A stretch of DNA of 41,410 nt from contig DASRSE010000257.1 of the NCBI GenBank assembly GCA_035656655.1, positions 1-41,410 on the forward strand, written 5' to 3'. Shown here in pieces: positions 1-10,028 of this stretch. The notes under the pieces are model-generated. The model did no database searches, was not told where the DNA came from, and worked only from the letters and a program-made list of their open reading frames with translations. The DNA is from DASRSE01 sp035656655 (GTDB lineage: Bacteria; Planctomycetota; Planctomycetia; Pirellulales; DASRSE01). The position numbers and the translations under genes are program-made. Every line of letters starts with the position of its first letter. Position 1 is the first letter of the stretch.

Positions 1-2
1 CG

Positions 3-311
3 GGCGACGGTGCGCCGATCCCCCAGCGGAACGCGCACTGGATTCCCGCCTGCGCGGGAATGACGGAAAGAGCGCGAAGGCGCGCCGCCACGCGCGATCC
101 CGTCGCAATGGCCGCACACCTCGTCATTCCCGCGCAGGCGGGAATCCAGCGGCCAGGCGACGGTGCGCCGATCCCCCAGCGGAACGCGCACTGGATTCCC
201 GCCTGCGCGGGAATGACGGGAAGAGGGCGATCAGGCGCGCCGCGACGCGTGATTCCGCCCGCAATGGCCGCACACCTCGTCATTCCCGCGCAGGCGGGAA
301 TCCAGCGGCCA
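3..311. repeat. Tandem duplication carrying four dRS3-like palindromes
   Basis: The window opens with two imperfect copies of a unit of about 153 bp (about 3-155 and 156-311). Each unit contains one palindromic element in each orientation: 38-65 and 191-218 in one direction, 122-149 and 278-305 in the other. The element is 28 bp, has the core TTCCCGCGCAGGCGGGAA (a 7-bp inverted repeat around four bases), and is flanked by CGTCA on one side and TCCAG on the other. It fits the ATTCCC-N8-GGGAAT pattern known as dRS3 in Neisseria. No gene is supported in this stretch; open frames across it are repeat-derived. Confidence 0.9.
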
Positions 312-320
312 AGCGACGTA

Positions 321-1484
321 CTAGCGACTGTCGCCCGCACGCAGCGCGCGATCGCCGGCGGCGGGGCGAAGCGATGGGCGGAATTGGTTCAGCCAATTCT
401 GCAAACCGCGTTTGCTCCGCAGCAGTTGCGCGCGGAGCGAATTCGGCCGATAGTGCGTGTAACGGTGGCTCGTTTCCAAGCTCGTTCGCCAATAGCGCTT
501 GAGGGGCGACGAATCGGGACCCAGATCATACAGCCAATCGCCTCGTTCAAAGCAATCGCGAATAATGCGATGTTGGAGTACTGTGCCAGTCCCTTCGGTG
601 GAGACGGCCGCGTCATACCCCATGCGCATCCCGTAGACGTAGCCCTGGTACTGATAAGCATAGGCGAATGCCGCCGGTTGACCGCTCACGAGGAGCAGAT
701 TCATATCGACCGCGCCGCACTCCGCTGCCCGCTGATGTGTGTCGCGGAGATACTCCTTGATGGATTCGTGCGACAAGGTTGTGCCGGTTCGCGAACTACC
801 TTGCCAACTGCGGGCGGCCAACTGCTCGCAGGCGTCGTACCAGTCCCAGCGCGGATCGCCTTCGCCGAGCGCGAGGCCGCGCGGGCGGTAGCGAATATGC
901 TCGACGAGGCCTTGCCGAGCGACGCGCTTCTCGCAGCGCCGCACGTTGTTGCGCCACTCGCTCTTGCGGCTGCTCCAATAGGCTTCCCACCCGCCGCGCA
1001 GCTCGATCCAAGAATTCTCTTCGCCTGTCTGCCAGACGCCCGGAAAACCACCGATCTGCATCGCCGTGGCGCTGCGCCCGCGGTCGAACGCGCGGCGCTG
1101 GATGAAACGCAGATCGAGCACGTCCCAGTCAGGCGGGGTCGTCTGCACATGCTGCAACCCGGCGACCAGTGTGGCCGTCGGGTTCGGACCGATCGGGCCG
1201 TAGAACGATCCCCAGTTATCCAGCGGATACGTCAGCACGCGCAGCGAGCCGGCGCGGTTTGTTTCGGTTCGCACGGCCAGCGGCAAGATGCCGAGCGGCT
1301 TTCCCAAGGCGGACACCACCAGCACCCGCAAGCGCTGGTTGTGGCCAAAATGGTTCCAATAGACCAAGAGCCAGTCGAGCGAGTGAAAAAACGAGGCCCC
1401 CGGCGTCTGCGGTAGCAGCGACGCCCACGTCAGCCGGATTTCTTCCAACTCGGCCGGATCATTTATTTCTCGGACATAGCTCAT
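321..1484 (-). CDS. GNAT-family N-acetyltransferase, FemAB/BioF2-like
   Basis: The 387-residue product resembles the Acetyltransf_6 (BioF2-like/FemAB-related) group of GNAT proteins, often found with polysaccharide or lipid-linked biosynthesis genes. Visible hallmarks are the N-terminal FFHSLDWL segment, a central stretch with WRNNVRRCEKR, and a C-terminal GNAT fold region with AFAYAYQYQGYVYGMRMGYD followed by GTGTVLQHRIIRDCFERG and YDLGPDSSPLKRYW. The family transfers acyl groups to amines; the substrate here cannot be told. An upstream in-frame start exists at 1520, but the ATG at 1484 begins the conserved part (MSYVREIND). No strong ribosome binding site is visible. The gene stands alone, divergent from the DUF4139 gene, and its 3' end abuts the repeat block. 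Confidence 0.82.
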   Translation of the reverse strand: MSYVREINDPAELEEIRLTWASLLPQTPGASFFHSLDWLLVYWNHFGHNQRLRVLVVSALGKPLGILPLAVRTETNRAGSLRVLTYPLDNWGSFYGPIGPNPTATLVAGLQHVQTTPPDWDVLDLRFIQRRAFDRGRSATAMQIGGFPGVWQTGEENSWIELRGGWEAYWSSRKSEWRNNVRRCEKRVARQGLVEHIRYRPRGLALGEGDPRWDWYDACEQLAARSWQGSSRTGTTLSHESIKEYLRDTHQRAAECGAVDMNLLLVSGQPAAFAYAYQYQGYVYGMRMGYDAAVSTEGTGTVLQHRIIRDCFERGDWLYDLGPDSSPLKRYWRTSLETSHRYTHYRPNSLRAQLLRSKRGLQNWLNQFRPSLRPAAGDRALRAGDSR

Positions 1485-1815
1485 AAGGATCGCAGCGCAC
1501 ACGGCAAATCGCGGGACCAATCGGCGCAGCGGCGACCGGCTGCTAAGTGGGGCGGTCGGCCTAAGTTGCGCTCCGCCCTAAGGATAGGTCGGAAAACCGC
1601 CCCGGGCCGGTTGGTCCGCCGGCGACGCCGGTCGATCGCGGCCGGGGGCGGCGCGCTGGCGTCTTGAAAATGGCCAGAAGTAGGCTCTTTTTCCGGAGAC
1701 TTCGGCCGCTTGGGAACTTTTTTCGCCCGCGGACCGTCTGTAGCTTAAAGTAGGATTACTCGGTCTCGACGAGCGAGCGCGGCCCACCTTTTCCCTTTGT
1801 TTTTGGAGCTTGGCA
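1485..1815. other. Divergent intergenic region
   Basis: 331 bp lie between the divergently transcribed GNAT and DUF4139 genes. The only clear element is GGAG at 1805-1808, seven bases before the ATG at 1816. Promoters for both genes should lie here, but no good hexamer pair is visible. Open frames crossing it look like shadows. Confidence 0.5.
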
Positions 1816-3948
1816 ATGACTTTTCGTGCGAACCTCAAGCAGCATTGGTTCATCCGCAAAGGGGCACTTTGGCTGGCTTGCGTCGCACTGACGGCGGCCA
1901 CCTTGTCGGCGGCCGACGACAAAGACCCCAAGGACAAAAAGGATTCGCTCCCGCTGCATAAAGTCGTCTTGTTCAGTTCCGGAGTCGGCTTCTATCAGCA
2001 CGCCGGCGAGGTCGACGGCAACGCCAAGGTTGACCTTAAATTCAACGTGGCGGAAGTGAACGACTTGCTCAAGAGCATGGTGCTGGAGGATCTCGACGGC
2101 GGCAAAATCTCGACGGTCACCTATGGCTCGAAAGATCCGATCAACAAAACCTTGAAGACCTTTGCGATCGATCTGACCTCGAACCCGACGATGGGCGATC
2201 TGCTCCAGCAGATTCGCGGCGAAAAAGTTCAAGTCGATGCGCCGCAACCGATCATCGGCACGATCCTCGGCGTGGAAAAGCGGAAACAAAAGGCGGGTAA
2301 GGACGAAACAATCGAAGTCGAATATCTCAACCTGAGCACTGCCGACGGCCTCCGCAGCATCAACCTGGAGACGGCGAGCCGGATCAAATTGATCGACGAG
2401 AAACTGAACGCCGAATTGCAAAAGGCCCTGACGATCCTCGCCGCCAGTCATTCGACCGACAAGAAAACAGTCACGCTCAACTTTTTGGGCGACGGCAAGC
2501 GCCATGTCCGCGTCGGCTATATCGAGGAATCGCCGATTTGGAAGACGAGCTATCGGCTCATGATCAAAGACAAGGAGCCCCTCTTTTTGCAAGGCTGGGC
2601 AATTGTCGAAAACACGACCGAACAAGATTGGCATGATGTTAAGCTGAGCCTGATCAGCGGCCGGCCGGTCTCCTTCGTGATGGACTTGTATCAACCGCTC
2701 TATGTGGCGCGGCCGCTCGTCCAGCAAGAGTTGTACGCGTCGCTTCGCCCGCAGATTTACGGCCAGGATTTATCCGGCCGCGACCGCGATTTTCGCCGGA
2801 TGGCCGAAGGCAAGGGGCTGGGCGGAATGGGCGGGGGCGGCGGATTCGCATTGCCGGCCGGCTCCCCGGCCGCGGCCGCGCCGGCGCTCGCACGGTCCGG
2901 TTCGGCCAAAGCGGACAATTCGCTGCGAGAGAATAATAAGGACGCTGCGATGGACTTCAGCCATGGCGCCGCTTCGCTGGCCCAAGCGGGCGACGTCGGC
3001 GAAATGTTTCAGTACGAAATCGAAGCGCCGGTCAGCCTGCCTCGACAAGAATCGGCGATGCTCTCGATCGTCAACGAACGGATCAAAGGCGAAAAGCTGT
3101 CCATTTATAACCAGCAGGTGCAAACGAAGCACCCGATGTCCGGATTGAAGCTCGTGAATTCAACCAAGCTTCACCTGATGCAAGGGCCGATCACCGTGTT
3201 CGACGGCGACGTTTATGCCGGCGACGCGCGGATTGAAGACCTGCAACCCGGCACGGAGCGGCTGATTAGCTACGCGCTCGATCTGGACACGGAAGTGGCG
3301 CCTGAGACGAAGCCCTTGCCGGAGCAATTGGTTGAAGTCAAGCTCGTGAAAGGAACTTTGCAGACGAGCCGCAAACTTTCGCGAGAAACCAAGTATGTGA
3401 TCAAAAACAGCGGTAAGCACGACAAGAAAGTGCTGGTCGAAGTTCCGCACGATCCGAATTGGAACCTCGTCGAGCCGAAAGAGCCGACGGAAAAAACCCG
3501 CGACCTGTATCGCTTTGCCGTGCAGGCGGAGCCGGGCAAGCCGAGCACGCTGACCGTCCGCGAAGAACAGACGGTCTCGCAGCAGATGGCGGTCTCCAAT
3601 CTGGACGAAGGGACGATCGTATTTTACATGAACTCGAAGGTCATCAGCCCGGAGGCGAAGGCGGCCTTAGCCGAAGTCATCAAGCGCAAGCAAGCGATTC
3701 AAGTCACCGCCCAGAAAAAGGGGAACTTGCAGCAGCAAGTCTCCGTCGTCGACCAAGAGCAGAGCCGCATTCGCCAGAATATGGCCCAATTGGAGCGCAA
3801 TTCGGACCTCTATAATCGCTACGTGAAAAAGTTCGGCGAGCAAGAGGACCAAGTCGAAAAACTCCGCAAGGACATCCAAGGGCTGAACGAAGAAGAGCAA
3901 AAGCAACGTCGCGACCTCGACGACTATTTGTCGAAACTCGATCTGTAA
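1816..3948 (+). CDS. Secreted DUF4139-domain protein
   Basis: The 710-residue protein is of unknown function. It starts with a signal peptide (MTFRANLKQHWF, a hydrophobic stretch, then SAADDKDPK). The N-terminal part (LPLHKVVLFSSGVGFYQHAGEV and DLLKSMVLEDLDGG) and the central part (VGYIEESPIWKTSYRL, ENTTEQDWHDVKLSLISGRP) are typical of DUF4139 proteins, which are predicted to be beta-rich. A low-complexity Gly/Ala linker lies at about residues 335-385. The last 90 residues or so are charged and heptad-like (IRQNMAQLERNSDLY, QVEKLRKDIQGLNEEEQKQ), so probably a coiled coil. A TTG at 1810 is in frame, but GGAG seven bases before the ATG at 1816 favours the ATG. It likely acts in the periplasm or at the cell surface. 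Nothing nearby suggests a partner. Confidence 0.85.
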   Translation: MTFRANLKQHWFIRKGALWLACVALTAATLSAADDKDPKDKKDSLPLHKVVLFSSGVGFYQHAGEVDGNAKVDLKFNVAEVNDLLKSMVLEDLDGGKISTVTYGSKDPINKTLKTFAIDLTSNPTMGDLLQQIRGEKVQVDAPQPIIGTILGVEKRKQKAGKDETIEVEYLNLSTADGLRSINLETASRIKLIDEKLNAELQKALTILAASHSTDKKTVTLNFLGDGKRHVRVGYIEESPIWKTSYRLMIKDKEPLFLQGWAIVENTTEQDWHDVKLSLISGRPVSFVMDLYQPLYVARPLVQQELYASLRPQIYGQDLSGRDRDFRRMAEGKGLGGMGGGGGFALPAGSPAAAAPALARSGSAKADNSLRENNKDAAMDFSHGAASLAQAGDVGEMFQYEIEAPVSLPRQESAMLSIVNERIKGEKLSIYNQQVQTKHPMSGLKLVNSTKLHLMQGPITVFDGDVYAGDARIEDLQPGTERLISYALDLDTEVAPETKPLPEQLVEVKLVKGTLQTSRKLSRETKYVIKNSGKHDKKVLVEVPHDPNWNLVEPKEPTEKTRDLYRFAVQAEPGKPSTLTVREEQTVSQQMAVSNLDEGTIVFYMNSKVISPEAKAALAEVIKRKQAIQVTAQKKGNLQQQVSVVDQEQSRIRQNMAQLERNSDLYNRYVKKFGEQEDQVEKLRKDIQGLNEEEQKQRRDLDDYLSKLDL

Positions 3949-4024
3949 GGCCGCCCGTTCGTCCTGCCCGCGCAGGCTGGAAACGAGCGTGGCCGGATCG
4001 GCGGCCTCGCATTGCTTTCGTATT

Positions 4025-4562
4025 CGTCATTCCCGCGCACGCGGGAATCCAGCGGCCGGTGAGACGGGGTGGAACCATGCTGGATTCCCGCCTCCGCGGG
4101 AATGACGAAGTGTGGCGCCCCCTCCGCGCGAATGACGAGGGAGTGCCGTCTGCGCGGGAATGACGAATAGCGCGCGCGGGAATGTGGCGAAGCGCCTGGG
4201 CGCGAATAACGAGAAAGCGCCTGGGCGAGGAATGACGCGAGTCGCTTTGCGCGGAAGGGTGACTATCCTTGCCGTCATTCCCGCGCAGGCGGGAATCCAG
4301 CCGCCTGCGGGACCGGGTGGATTCACGCTGGATTCCCGCCTGCGCGGGAATGACGAAGTGTAGCGTTAGCGCGCGGGAATGTGGCGAAGCGCCTGGGCGC
4401 GAATAACGAGAAAGCGCATCGGCGAGGAATGACGCGAGTCGGCTGCGCGGAAGGACGACTACCCTTGCCGTCATTCCCGCGCAGGCGGGAATCCAGAGGG
4501 GGCGCCGAACCCCGTCGCTTATCAGACAATGTCTCGTCATTCCCGCGCAGGCGGGAATCCAG
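4025..4562. repeat. dRS3-like palindromic repeat cluster 2
   Basis: Six recognisable copies of the same 28-bp palindrome lie at 4025-4052, 4080-4107, 4273-4300, 4328-4355, 4469-4496 and 4535-4562, in mixed orientation. Degenerate pieces (GCGCGGGAATGACGA-type ends) lie in between, for example near 4118-4170. The copies at 4025 and 4080 carry single changes in the loop (GCAC, TCCG). The cluster fills the gap between the DUF4139 gene and the intron remnant; no gene is supported. Confidence 0.9.
4174..4496. repeat. Two copies of a 127-bp segment at 197-bp spacing
   Basis: The segment starting GCGCGGGAATGTGGCGAAGC at 4174 recurs at 4371. It continues through similar sequence to a dRS3-like element in each copy (ending at 4300 and 4496). 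Copies differ by a few substitutions and one small indel. The same higher-order behaviour is seen in the other clusters, so the palindromes seem to be amplified together with flanking DNA. Confidence 0.8.
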
Positions 4563-4601
4563 AGGGAGCACCGAACCGCGTCGGTCGCAACGTCACGCCA
4601 C

Positions 4602-5108
4602 ATAGGGGTAAGGAAGATCGGTTTGACCCGGTCTCCCTTCCCTCCAAACCGAAGGGGCGGATTTCCCGCATCCGGCTTTCCCGTCGATGGTCTTATCGGC
4701 GAGAGGATCGGCGCCCCGAACGGCGGGCATCGACCGGACTGTAATACTCCTGTCGGCGCAACGCACCATCTCGTAGCCGGCCTCGGCCAACTGGTGGTCG
4801 AGCGGGTGGGGATAGAGGTTGCTGAGCAGCGGACTGAGCACCGCCCCTTGCGGGGCGCCTTGCTCTGGCGTCCACTGCGCGAGCTCCGACAAGATGTCCG
4901 CTTGCAGAAAGCTTTCGATCGGCCGCAGCACGGAGCCGCCGGCGATTCGGCTTGCCAGTCGCGTCATCAAGCGGTCATGCGGAATCGAGTCGAAGTAGCT
5001 TTTCAAGTCGGCGCCCACCACATGGACATAACCGGCTTTGAGCAACTGGACGACTCGCCGCCGGGCGTCCAGCAGGCTCGCCGTACACCCCGGCCAAATT
5101 GAGTTCAC
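4602..5108 (-). mobile_element. Group II intron remnant (3' part)
   Basis: On the minus strand a truncated reverse transcriptase frame is followed by what looks like the intron 3' end. A domain V-like hairpin (about 4646-4678; AAGCCGGA pairing with TTCGGTTT, upper stem GCGG/CCGC with GAAA in the loop, AGC triad present) is followed by a domain VI-like stem (about 4606-4645; GGAAG with CTTCC) and a terminal TACCCCTAT near 4602. This matches the usual arrangement of bacterial group II introns. The 5' domains and most of the coding region are missing, so the element should be immobile. It lies directly beside repeat cluster 2. Confidence 0.72.
4749..5108 (-). pseudogene. Truncated group II intron reverse transcriptase/maturase
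   Basis: The fragment has the RT motifs DLKSYFDSIPHDRLM (first catalytic Asp region) and EQGAPQGAVLSPLLSNLY, both typical of LtrA-like intron RTs. The next motif, normally YADD, reads CADR at 4749-4760, and homology stops there; the frame then runs into intron 3' sequence. The N-terminal fingers region is also lost: the frame begins in degenerate sequence (GCTASLLDARRRVV). Maturase domain X and any endonuclease domain are absent. A family member is normally over 400 residues; about 120 recognisable residues remain. Loss of the catalytic Asp pair shows it is inactive. Confidence 0.85.
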
Positions 5109-5186
5109 AAACTGTTACGGACGGGCTGTTCACCTCCCGTTGCTCTCCGCTCCGCCTCGTGGCGACGCAAAACTCGAAGCTAAAGG

Positions 5187-6569
5187 TCATCGAGCAACTT
5201 TCTTTCTCTTTGCCGTGCGCCGGCTCGAGCGTGCTTGCTCCTTCGTTTCGGTGGTCTCATCCGTATCCGCCAGGTCTTCTTGCGAGTCCGCATCGTGAAG
5301 CTCGCGGCTATCGAAGGGCGCTGCCTCGTCCATCAATTCCACGGCGATCCGATTGAGGATTTTATCTGCTCGTTCCTCTTCTAGCAGAGTTTGCCCAAGC
5401 AGCAGGCCAGCTTCTGTTTGTCCGACGCGGCTCGCCAGCGATTGAGCCCCGAGATAGCCCGACATCTCGTAGTGTTCGACCTTTTGCGCGGCGGCGATCA
5501 GGCTGAGATCGGCGGATAGGTCGTCTTTTTTCGACCCTTCTTCGATGATCTCGTCGCCTTCTTCAATCAGGCCCGCCATCCCTTTACAGGGCTTCGCTTT
5601 CGCTTTGCCGCCGAGCAACTCGAATACTTGCTTCAGTCGTTCGACATGCCTTTCGGTCTCGACCAGGTGTTGCTGAAACGCCTGCTTCAAGAGTGCCGAG
5701 CGCGCTGCTTTGGTCAGCTTGGGCAAGGCCTTCACCAGTTGCCCCTCCGCGTGCAGTAAATCTTGCAGATTTTCTAGTAAGACCTCCGTAAACATTTCTG
5801 CGCCCGGCAGTTCGCCGTTGATGTGCGACTTCCCGTTGCTGGAAGCATCGTGGCGGCCGCGGAACTGTTCGATGGCGGGCGACTCGACATACTCCCATTC
5901 GTCCCCTTCGTTCCACGGCCCGCGTGCATCGGTTTCGCCTTGATCTCCTTGCCCGGTGGAATCGTTGAAAAACTTGTTCACCCAGGCGGGCGTCGGCGGA
6001 ATTTTTCCAATGGTGAAGGCCGGCTTTTGCATGCTCTCCAGGGCCGCCGCGAACGCTTTCATGTGCGTAATTTCGCGCGTCATCAAAAATTGCAATGCGT
6101 CTTTCGTGCCCACGTCGCGGCAGAAATTGATCAGCCGTTCGTAGACGATCTTGGCCCGCGCTTCGGCGGCAATGTTGCTCCGCAGGTCGACGTCCAACTC
6201 TCCGGTAATTTTCAGATAATCGGCCGTCCACGGATCGCCCATCGAATTAAACAGACTCACTCCGCCCCCGCCCGCAATCGCGATCAGGGGATCAACCGCT
6301 CCTGCTTCACGGAAAGCCTTCATCGGCTCGAGGTGCATGCGGGCCAGCGTGCCCACGATTTCCAGGTGGCTCAATTCCTCGGTTCCAATGTCCATCAACA
6401 GATCTTTGCGAGCCGGATCAGAGCAATTCAAACCCTGAATCGAGTACTGCATCGCCGCGGCCAACTCGCCGTTTGCGCCGCCGAACTGTTCAAGCAACAT
6501 GTTGCCGAACTCCGGATCGGGTTCATCGACGTGCACGGTGTACATGAGCTTCTTGATGTGATGGTACAT
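5187..6569 (-). CDS. Manganese catalase fused to a DUF892 (YciE-like) ferritin-like domain
   Basis: The 460-residue protein joins two di-metal four-helix domains. Residues about 1-230 are a manganese catalase (2 H2O2 to 2 H2O + O2). The expected ligands appear at E35 (GGANGELAAAMQY), E65 and H68 (GTEELSHLE), E136 (AAEARAK) and H169 (TREITHMKAF); the 33-residue spacing of the last two equals that of the Lactobacillus plantarum enzyme (E148, H181). Residues about 258-412 are a DUF892/YciE-type ferritin-like domain (LLENLQDLLHAEGQLVKALP, HLVETERHVERL, AAQKVEHYEMSGY, LLEEERADKILNRIA). A Lys/Arg-rich tail ends the protein. AAGGAA precedes the ATG by seven bases. It likely serves cytoplasmic peroxide defence. 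It stands alone upstream of the intron remnant. Confidence 0.92.
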   Translation of the reverse strand: MYHHIKKLMYTVHVDEPDPEFGNMLLEQFGGANGELAAAMQYSIQGLNCSDPARKDLLMDIGTEELSHLEIVGTLARMHLEPMKAFREAGAVDPLIAIAGGGGVSLFNSMGDPWTADYLKITGELDVDLRSNIAAEARAKIVYERLINFCRDVGTKDALQFLMTREITHMKAFAAALESMQKPAFTIGKIPPTPAWVNKFFNDSTGQGDQGETDARGPWNEGDEWEYVESPAIEQFRGRHDASSNGKSHINGELPGAEMFTEVLLENLQDLLHAEGQLVKALPKLTKAARSALLKQAFQQHLVETERHVERLKQVFELLGGKAKAKPCKGMAGLIEEGDEIIEEGSKKDDLSADLSLIAAAQKVEHYEMSGYLGAQSLASRVGQTEAGLLLGQTLLEEERADKILNRIAVELMDEAAPFDSRELHDADSQEDLADTDETTETKEQARSSRRTAKRKKVAR

Positions 6570-7171
6570 GGAAAATTCCTTTCCGACTTTTTGAAGCGTC
6601 GAAGTTCAAAAGAGCGAGTTCCCACAGGCAAATGACGTGCCGATGGGGCCACGCACGGCGTTTGAAACTCCGAGCGCGCCATCATGAGACCTCGTGGCGA
6701 TTTGAAATTGCCGAAACGCAATCCTTTGCCTCGCCGCGCTTAAGAATTTCTGATCGCGCTCGCAATTCGTGCCGTCTGCGCCACATAGGAATCGCGGAGG
6801 CATTGCAATGATACTTCGGCTGCCAGCCAGGGCGTTCGTAGATCAGAATTGGGGTATGCGGATCTATGCGCCAGTTCGCTGGTAGCGCGACTGAAGGAGA
6901 GAGGAATGCTCTGTGGCCGGGCACGGCGTATTCTAGCTAAGCTCGGACGAGCAACTCGTTGAAAAATGCCCTCGTAGCCCTGGTGGCATTTGCCAACCTC
7001 GCCAAGGAGAGCGTCGTTCGCCCGGCTTGCAAAGGAACGACGGGCGTTGCCATTTGGGCATCGCGTTCACGCGCTGAATCAGACGGTCGAATACATCAGG
7101 CTGCTATGCTCTTCCAACAATCGAGGGATTGGATGACGTTGAGATTCTCCGCGGTGCATTAAACGAAGCAA
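6570..7171. other. Intergenic region without a supported gene
   Basis: About 600 bp lie between the start of the catalase gene and the terminator of the RRM gene. Several short frames cross it on both strands, but none has a ribosome binding site, family signature or plausible composition. It should hold the catalase promoter, which I could not place. Confidence 0.5.
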
Positions 7172-7197
7172 GCCGCGGAGGAAGGGTCCTCCGCGGC
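7172..7197 (-). terminator. Intrinsic terminator of the RRM gene
   Basis: A perfect 11-bp stem (GCCGCGGAGGA at 7172-7182, TCCTCCGCGGC at 7187-7197) closes a four-base loop. It lies 33 bp past the stop of the RRM gene. On the minus strand it is followed by TTGCTTCGTTTAATG, a modest T-rich tail. Confidence 0.75.
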
Positions 7198-7230
7198 CTG
7201 CACGGTCTTCGTGTTGTTGATACGCTTGGT

Positions 7231-7602
7231 TTAGCGACGGCCGTAACCGCCGCCGCCGCCACCGCCGCCACGGCTCCCGCCGCGGCCGCCGCCGCCACCC
7301 CCACCGCCGTAGCCGCCGCGACCACCGCCGCCGCCGCCACCGCCGCCCCGTTCTTCACGCGGGCGCGCTTCGTTGACCGTCAGCGGACGGCCATCGTGTT
7401 CCTTTTCGTGCAAGCCCGCGATCGCATCGCGCGCGGCGTTGTCATCCGCCATTTCCACGAACCCGAAACCCTTGCTACGGCCCGTGTCGCGGTCTTGAAT
7501 GACCTCGGCGCTGCGGACCGCCCCAAATTGGGCGAACAGTTCTTCCAGACTCGAGCTCGTTGTGTTGTAGCTCAAGTTCCCCACATACAATTTCTTACCC
7601 AC
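7231..7602 (-). CDS. Glycine-rich RRM RNA-binding protein
   Basis: The 123-residue protein has one RNA recognition motif (residues about 3-80) with RNP2 LYVGNL (5-10) and RNP1 KGFGFVEM (44-51). A tail (85-123) of almost pure Gly with Arg, Tyr and Ser follows. This is the Rbp/glycine-rich RRM architecture known from cyanobacteria, planctomycetes and other bacteria, often cold-responsive and binding single-stranded RNA. The start is GTG at 7602, fixed by GAGGAG seven bases upstream; a closer ATG at 7609 is out of frame. It is a single-gene unit with its own terminator. Regulation by cold is an inference from the family. Confidence 0.93.
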   Translation of the reverse strand: MGKKLYVGNLSYNTTSSSLEELFAQFGAVRSAEVIQDRDTGRSKGFGFVEMADDNAARDAIAGLHEKEHDGRPLTVNEARPREERGGGGGGGGGRGGYGGGGGGGGRGGSRGGGGGGGGYGRR

Positions 7603-7824
7603 CGTTCATCTCCTCACAGAGCAAAGCAGCCGACCGCTAATTAAAACTTTCGGGTCGAAACGAAAGGGACCAGGATGGTGGTCCGCCAGGTGGACAGGGC
7701 GATGAAAGGGCAGCGGGCAGGTCCAGAGGAACCAACGCTACGAATTGCGTCGTCAAATCAACCAGGCATCATTATATCAGCGGTTAAGAACCCGCCAAGA
7801 TGGCTTGTGCGGCCAGAATCATCG

Positions 7825-9714
<1,890 letters not shown>

Positions 9715-10028
9715 AACCAAAAACGAGCGTATCAGGAAAGTTCGGACCGGATCGCCGCAGTCGGCGAAACTCTGCTGTTGATCTTCGCGGCAGAACGAAA
9801 AGCGGTCAAGGCTTGGCGGCCGGCTGAAAGGCCCTCCCATTTGAGCGGCGGCCGCCTGCGGACCGATTCGGCCGCGGCCACCGCGGTGCACCGAACAGCA
9901 AGCGTCGCCGCCGCGGCTGCTTGCAGCGAGCGTCCTGCTTGCTAGAATCACGGCAGGCCGCCGCAATGGAGTCGTCGCCGTTCGGGCCGCCCCTCTTTCT
10001 TCCCTGCGCCTGCGCGCGGAGTCTTCGC
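9715..10028. other. Divergent region between ABC-F gene and pyrB
   Basis: 314 bp hold the promoters of two divergent genes. Open frames run through on both strands as extensions of the flanking genes but show no conserved protein sequence. Only the possible pyrB promoter could be placed. Confidence 0.5.
9921..9948 (+). promoter_or_regulatory. Possible sigma-70 promoter of pyrB
   Basis: TTGCAG (9921-9926) and TAGAAT (9943-9948) are separated by 16 bp, about 80 bp before the pyrB ATG. Each hexamer has four or five consensus matches, so the call is plausible but not strong. Confidence 0.4.

Noticed and set aside
60..1415. 451-residue plus-strand frame across the repeats and the GNAT gene
   Set aside because: It is antisense to a conserved acetyltransferase and begins in repeat DNA; composition is that of a shadow frame.
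4025..4562. Possible CRISPR array
   Set aside because: Palindromes occur in both orientations at irregular spacing, and spacers are themselves repeated; no cas genes are nearby.
6682..6924. 80-residue minus-strand frame upstream of the catalase gene
   Set aside because: No ribosome binding site, no family features, and low-plausibility composition.
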